NCBI RefSeq assembly: GCF_004793885.1
Contig: NZ_SRYG01000010.1
Coordinates: 23,349 to 87,348 of the forward strand
Origin: Dubosiella muris
GTDB lineage: Bacteria > Bacillota_I > Bacilli_A > Erysipelotrichales > Erysipelotrichaceae
Direction: 5' to 3'
DNA: 64,000 nt
Part shown: positions 59,942 through 64,000 of the stretch, piece by piece
Layout: the number at the start of each line of letters is the position of its first letter
Position numbering within the stretch: the first letter of the stretch is position 1
The notes under the pieces: generated by a model
Databases searched by the model: none
Told to the model about the DNA's origin: nothing
Seen by the model: the letters and a program-made list of their open reading frames with translations, nothing else
Program-made: the position numbers and the translations under genes

Positions 59942-60679
59942 TTACTTTCTTCTTAAGCTTTCACCTTGAAAATCAAGTCGATAAGCTGTGGACATGATGC
60001 GGTCCAATGTGGCGTCCGCATAGGTGTGGCTACTGAATAGTTCAAACCATTCCGAGACCGGATATTGGGAGACGATGATCGTCGATGCTCTCCCTTCTCG
60101 GAGATCAATGAGCTGGAAGAGATTGCGGCACATGTCGAAATCAAAATTCATCAGGCCGGAATCGTCGAGTATCAATACGTCGAAATTTCTCAGTTCTTCC
60201 ATTTTTTCCATCAACTCTCTCGTGTTGATGCATGCGTGGAGTTTTTGGAGTAGATGTTCGGTCGAGTCATAATAGACCGTATACATTTTCTGCATGGCTG
60301 ACATGCCCAGCGCGCAAGCGCACCAGCTTTTTCCCGCACCAGTCAAACCGGTAATGATTAGATTTCTTTTTTCCCGTATCCATGAACATTCGGCAAGTTT
60401 ATAGATGGTAGCCGCATCCAGTTTTCTGGACGGTTCTTCTATCGTTGAGTCGATCGAAGCTTGCGGGTATCGAATATTTGATTTTTTCACCAGGCGGTTC
60501 AGCTTCTTCGTATGACGCAGTTCCATCTCTGCCCGGATGAGCCGGATGATTCGTTCGTCCCCGCACATAAGGTCTGTATTTGGGTCGGAAAATTGCCGTT
60601 CCAATTCTTCGGCCATTCCCGAAAGGCGCATTTGTTTTAAAGAATGAAAAAGGATATCATATTCGTCGCGGCGCATCAT
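59942..60679 (-). CDS. istB: IS21 helper ATPase IstB
   Basis: A 245-aa DnaA-like AAA+ ATPase with the IstB N-terminus (LFHSLKQMRLSGMAEELERQ), the segment RLVKKSNIRYPQASIDSTIE, Walker A GLTGAGKSWCACALG, Walker B NFDVLILDDSGLMNF and STIIVSQYPVSEWFELF with a C-terminal RIMSTAYRLDFQGESLR. It assembles on DNA and directs target choice for the IstA transposase. Length and motifs are complete. Confidence 0.95.
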   Translation of the reverse strand: MMRRDEYDILFHSLKQMRLSGMAEELERQFSDPNTDLMCGDERIIRLIRAEMELRHTKKLNRLVKKSNIRYPQASIDSTIEEPSRKLDAATIYKLAECSWIREKRNLIITGLTGAGKSWCACALGMSAMQKMYTVYYDSTEHLLQKLHACINTRELMEKMEELRNFDVLILDDSGLMNFDFDMCRNLFQLIDLREGRASTIIVSQYPVSEWFELFSSHTYADATLDRIMSTAYRLDFQGESLRRK

Positions 60680-62253
60680 TTGTAGTACTCCTTTCCTCGG
60701 ATATTTTGATGGGGCTTTTCAGGGGATAGGTTTTTATTTGACGGATGCTCTATCTGCTTTTGGGATACTGTCAGCTGATATTTAAAACGGGAGAATGTGA
60801 GCTTTCCTTCTTTGATACATTTGGCAGCTGCCTGTTCCGCAATCCCGTTGGGGATGTGGTCGCATTGATGGAGGATCCCGTTAAGCGTGTTATACGCCTG
60901 CTGTTCATGTTCATATTGATAGAGCACACCTTGAATGAACCGATGCATGTGCGGTCCGATCTTCTTTGCCCATCTTAAGTAATATTTGGAATCGCGTGAT
61001 TCCGTTTCTTTCCAATATTGATGCTCTGGAGGCATGTGATCCGGATTGGTGACATATTTCTGAAAGGGGTCGTAAGTTCGTTTGTGCGTGCAGATCAGTC
61101 GATTATTTTGATCACAAATGAACACGTCATAAGGCGTCGACTTGACGGTGACGACCGTTGTTCGCTTTGGACGATAGAAAGTATAGGGAACGGAATAGTA
61201 ATGTCCATCGCTCAATCTGATATGATAATTAGCAGGAACAGTGCACGATTCATATTCGCACACAGCGAATGGATCTTTAGGGAGCGGGCGCATATGGGGA
61301 AGATCCACGCTTTCAAAGATCGTTTGTCGCTGTTCCGTTTTCTTTTTCGAAGTATCTTCGTTTAGAAGTCGGACGATTGTCATGATCTCGCGATTCAATT
61401 CGTCAAAGTTATTGAAAATTTTATACTTGAGGCGTCCGAAAATATGTGTCTCTGCCCACTTCACGCCATTTTCCACGCTCGGCTTTCCTTTGGGCTTTCG
61501 AGCAGGAGGTGGAACCACGATGACTTTATAAAACGATTCAAGATCTTTGAATAAGGAACTCAAGACAAGTTCGTCCTTATTGTGACGCTCAACGGCAGTC
61601 TTCATATTGTCCGGAACAAGGATGCGAGGAAGAGCGCGATAAAACTTGAAAGCTTCTGTTACTCCCTCTGCGACAGCGGCGGTGCGTTCATTTTCAAACG
61701 CGCGTACAAACAAAAGCGAACTGACTCCAAGGGTCGTAACGAAAAGATGGGCGTCTTTCAAATTCCCTGTTGCCGGATCGCGTACGAGAGGTACTGTGGT
61801 ACCCGCCCAGTCGATATACATCTTTTCGCCAGGTCTGCGTTGGACGACCATGCGAACGGCTGTTTTTCCATGGTTGGATTCGATCCATTCACTGACATAT
61901 TTGACGAATTGCGTGCGTTGGTAGCCGTTTGGATGCTCGTCTTTGTACTGAAGCCAATGGAAAACGATATTGGTCGGAACGGTCGGATCATTGAGCTCTT
62001 TCCAGATTTTTTCAAAATCAGGAAGTGGAATGGATTCATCTCGACGCTTTTTAGAGGGATAGAAAAAATCAAGAAGGTCCTCGGGCGAAAAAGCCTCCAG
62101 TCCGGCAAAAGAGAACCCCGAATCTCGCATCATCCTTTTGGTTCGAGTGATCGCCTGATTGCCGATACCGGTACGGTCGTGAATTTGTCGGTAAGTCGCC
62201 TGATGATCAAGCATCCGACTTACAGTGATCAAAGTGTTGTAGTCCATCATCAA
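60676..62253 (-). CDS. istA: IS21 transposase IstA
   Basis: A 525-aa DDE transposase: N-terminal helix-turn-helix (ATYRQIHDRTGIGNQAITRT), the rve domain with first aspartate in GEKMYIDWAGTTVPLV, second in RILVPDNMKTAV, and glutamate in GKPSVENGVKWAE, then a C-terminal Mu-transposase-like domain (ADGHYYSVPYT-like DGHYYSVPYTFYRPKRTTV). The frame is intact and overlaps istB by four bases. It cuts and joins the element ends together with IstB. Confidence 0.95.
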   Translation of the reverse strand: MMMDYNTLITVSRMLDHQATYRQIHDRTGIGNQAITRTKRMMRDSGFSFAGLEAFSPEDLLDFFYPSKKRRDESIPLPDFEKIWKELNDPTVPTNIVFHWLQYKDEHPNGYQRTQFVKYVSEWIESNHGKTAVRMVVQRRPGEKMYIDWAGTTVPLVRDPATGNLKDAHLFVTTLGVSSLLFVRAFENERTAAVAEGVTEAFKFYRALPRILVPDNMKTAVERHNKDELVLSSLFKDLESFYKVIVVPPPARKPKGKPSVENGVKWAETHIFGRLKYKIFNNFDELNREIMTIVRLLNEDTSKKKTEQRQTIFESVDLPHMRPLPKDPFAVCEYESCTVPANYHIRLSDGHYYSVPYTFYRPKRTTVVTVKSTPYDVFICDQNNRLICTHKRTYDPFQKYVTNPDHMPPEHQYWKETESRDSKYYLRWAKKIGPHMHRFIQGVLYQYEHEQQAYNTLNGILHQCDHIPNGIAEQAAAKCIKEGKLTFSRFKYQLTVSQKQIEHPSNKNLSPEKPHQNIRGKEYYK

Positions 62254-62392
62254 TAAAAACTCCTTTCCAACTACAGTTACACCATAGATGGAAAGGAGAT
62301 TGGAATAAATCTTTTTTTGGAAAAACAGAAGAGAAAAGAAAAGCCTTGATCATGCACCGTTTATCCCGGAACACGTGCACCGTTCACTCCGT

Positions 62393-62545
62393 CATTTGCA
62401 TCCTTCGGCTGATTGGCAGTTTCCAGCGGTTCTACTCTTTTTCCAACCGATAGTACGGAACCCCTTTGCCGTACCCCTCGTTGGCGATGTAGGCAATCGT
62501 CTGCGCACCGGCACACGATTTGGTGGTTGAGAAGGCGTTATTCTA
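62393..62545 (-). pseudogene. IS66-family transposase TnpC internal fragment
   Basis: On the minus strand the frame reads STTKSCAGAQTIAYIANEGY, GKGVPYYRLEKE, a stop, then NRWKLPISRR. This is the central part of an IS66 TnpC, where intact copies have an IPLYRQEKEW-like segment. The right edge is cut at about 62545 and the left edge by the IS21 terminus. Confidence 0.7.
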
Positions 62546-62657
62546 TTTCCTCCTTACATAAAAGTAATCAGATTCATAAAAAATTCAATCGATTCGCTTT
62601 AAAAAAAAAAAGAAATAGGATACAATGGAAGTGTTTAAATGAAAAGAGGGATATAGA

Positions 62658-62879
62658 ATGCTTGCTGTACTTCAACGCAAATCCGATATTTTAGCACCAG
62701 ATTTATCTAACTACGGAAAAGCTAGGCCACTAACTTATCCAATACGTGTAAATACGCCTAGTGTAGATCAGATGTATAAGAAGGAAAGTTCGTTTATGTC
62801 TATGACGATTAAAGAAATAGACGAGGAGCAGATTAGATTGTACAAGATGTATAAAAAAATAATAGATAAATATTTTTAG
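62658..62879 (+). CDS. Small hypothetical protein between IS remnants
   Basis: A 73-aa protein from ATG 62658 behind AGAGGGATATAGA. A TACAAT box lies about 35 bases upstream. It is basic and helical at its C-terminus (TIKEIDEEQIRLYKMYKKII). No known family or motif was found. It lies inside decayed IS66 sequence on the opposite strand, so it may be a passenger gene or a chance frame; the good RBS and promoter speak for a real gene. Confidence 0.4.
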   Translation: MLAVLQRKSDILAPDLSNYGKARPLTYPIRVNTPSVDQMYKKESSFMSMTIKEIDEEQIRLYKMYKKIIDKYF

Positions 62880-63075
62880 CTTTTTTAATTTGGTATCGTC
62901 CTTTGAATGATGAGGATTTTCCAACTGAGAATATGACATGCCTTTGAAAAAAGCTCGTTGTCGGTATATGCACTGACAAATGGCAGAAAATCAATACGCC
63001 TGACACTTTCGTTTATAAAGAAAGTTTCCACGTCTCTTGTGCAAGGAGGGTCGGGATAGCTTTCCGTATATTTTC

Positions 63076-63369
63076 TCACCGATTTTTGTCATTCATTCTC
63101 TGTACCATGGGCATGTCTTTTTCGTGCAGGAGAGAATCGAAGTCGTTGGTCCGGCTTAGATAACGGCGACGTTCGTGTGCTTTCACCTTCCGGGACTTGT
63201 TCTCCGGTTTATTATGAACAACGGCTCTATGTTTCCTATCTTTTGGATTGCTTCTGCTTTTTTCCTTAATCTTTTCGTACAGCTTTTCAATCTGTTCTGT
63301 CAAGATCTTGAGAAGATCTTGAACTTGCATGTTGGACGTGCTGTCTTGTGCGTAGTAACCATCTTTCAT
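63076..63369 (-). pseudogene. IS66-family TnpC N-terminal fragment
   Basis: The frame encodes MKDGYYAQDSTSNMQVQDLL and ILTEQIEKLYEKIKEKSRSN, a leucine-zipper-like start typical of IS66 TnpC, then a basic stretch, and stops at 63076. The following part of TnpC is missing or out of frame (a frame at 62885-63079 may be a further piece). Confidence 0.55.
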
Positions 63370-63404
63370 GCCTTGATTATACCATACTCTTGAGTGCATT
63401 TCTA

Positions 63405-63766
63405 TCACACGATTCCACCCGATTTTCGAGTAGGTTTAATGGCGTTTTTCTGCACGATGCTCAAGCCATCCAAAAGCCAGCGCAGCTGCTGTTCACCCAA
63501 AGCGATGACCTCGTCGGGTGTCTTGGGCTATTGAAAACGGCCATCCTCCAACCGGTTGGTGATGAGTAGGAAGCCATATTTTTCTCAAAGTAGTTCTTTG
63601 ATTGTCGAAGACTTCCGATCGCAAAACAGGAACAAACTGCTTCGATGAGGGTCCGGTCGTATGGACGATTCGACCAGACGACTGGACCGTCGATCCCTTT
63701 GTGAAGGTTGGTATAATCGGACTGGATATAGATGTGATCAATGAGGTCGAAATCAAGGGCTCTCAT
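63405..63766 (-). pseudogene. IS66-family TnpB, frameshifted
   Basis: Joining frames gives IYIQSDYTNLHKGIDG at the start (IS66 TnpB has YI.PGYTDLRKGIDG), then YGFLLITNRLEDGRFQ and a stop, then PKTPDEVIALGEQQLRWLLD and GLSIVQKNAIKP at the end. At least two frameshifts and one nonsense change are present, so no functional product is made. Confidence 0.75.
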
Positions 63767-63942
63767 AAAGAAGAGAGGACCAGACGAAGCAGATCGGGAT
63801 TGGCGTGATTTTGGATGTACACTTTTCCTTTCTGCGTCTGGATGACGATAGCCGATTTTTCGGAACTCGAAGTTTTCCGGGAAAGATGGACTTCCATAAA
63901 AGAAGAAGTCTGGGTTTTCGTCATTGTATTCAATTCATTCAT
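63763..63942 (-). CDS. IS66-family TnpA-like small protein
   Basis: A 59-aa protein from ATG 63942, with GGAG eleven bases upstream: MNELNTMTKTQTSSFMEVHL, then SRKTSSSEKSAIVIQTQKGK and VYIQNHANPDLLRLVLSSL. The C-terminal V-x-I-x-x-x-A-x-x-D-L-L-x-x-V-L pattern is that of IS66 TnpA. The frame is open, but its partner genes are broken, so the element is dead. Confidence 0.6.
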   Translation of the reverse strand: MNELNTMTKTQTSSFMEVHLSRKTSSSEKSAIVIQTQKGKVYIQNHANPDLLRLVLSSL

Positions 63943-64000
63943 AATAAATCTCCATACTCCGAGGTGTACCACACGGAATGTAACTTTAGACAAAAATCTA

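Larger units (their letters stand above)
59814..62400 (-). mobile_element. IS21-family insertion sequence, apparently complete
   Basis: The element carries istA and istB in the usual order (overlapping by 4 bases) on the minus strand. Related termini occur on both sides: GATGAACGGTGCGC near 59818 and, on the minus strand, GAGTGAACGGTGCACG near 62385 and GATAAACGGTGCATG near 62365. Internal copies of TGCA/CTTCGGC elements occur at both ends. Exact borders and target duplication could not be fixed. Confidence 0.75.

Overview
The window looks like a chromosomal segment of a low-to-mid GC, Gram-positive Bacillota. The gene families (FprA flavodiiron protein, Kdp-type sensors next to Trk subunits, FCT-type pilus, LCP protein, ECF transporter S component) and the strong AGGAGG-type ribosome binding sites would fit an Erysipelotrichaceae-like gut or oral anaerobe. 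That placement is inference, because no rRNA or marker gene is present.

Region 1 (1-15.8 kb, about 50% GC, core-like): the 3' part of a flavodiiron protein; an ECF sigma/anti-sigma pair; an ABC ATPase remnant; a Fic-like protein whose active-site motif is lost; a zeta-toxin-like module inside a 120-bp duplication; a DUF4430 protein plus ECF S component (possible cobalamin uptake) joined to YgiQ; a GH1 6-phospho-glycosidase with a cre-like site; tRNA-Ser(GGA); a Gfo/Idh oxidoreductase; MscS; cysE with a TPR membrane protein; a broken ToxN/AbiQ-like gene; and an AIM24 protein.

Region 2 (15.9-35.1 kb): a five-gene sortase-assembled pilus operon in the same order as the Streptococcus pyogenes FCT-3 locus (large ancillary protein, catalytically dead SipA, FctA-like backbone, class B sortase, FctB-like subunit). 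It is followed by a Kdp-type sensor kinase/regulator, a TPR protein, two TrkA proteins and TrkH, then by cell-wall genes (PBP2, rpmG, a metallo-beta-lactamase fold hydrolase, LCP ligase) and two secreted proteins.

Region 3 (35.2-48.7 kb): an accessory island. A minus-strand operon encodes two long helical proteins, each with a central hydrophobic patch, and a third protein of unknown function with toxin-like motifs. A paralogue of the third gene lies alone at 47.6-48.4 kb under a near-identical promoter with the same CCAT-N5-ATGG element. Between the paralogues, in AT-rich DNA, lie an ATPase-HEPN pair, an AAA+/subtilase pair of the IetAS type, a 568-aa orphan and two remnants of an Rpn-family transposase/nuclease.

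Region 4 (48.7-59.4 kb, very AT-rich): a truncated IS3 transposase, a truncated UDP-sugar dehydrogenase, then a capsule/exopolysaccharide cluster (PssD/PssE-type glycosyltransferase pair, pyruvyltransferase, F420-hydrogenase-beta-like protein, three further glycosyltransferases, Wzy, Wzx, acetyltransferase).

Region 5 (59.4-64 kb): nested insertion sequences, with an apparently intact IS21-family element inside a decayed IS66-family element and next to the 5' remnant of another IS21 transposase. All functional statements rest on reading the sequence; no database search was run.
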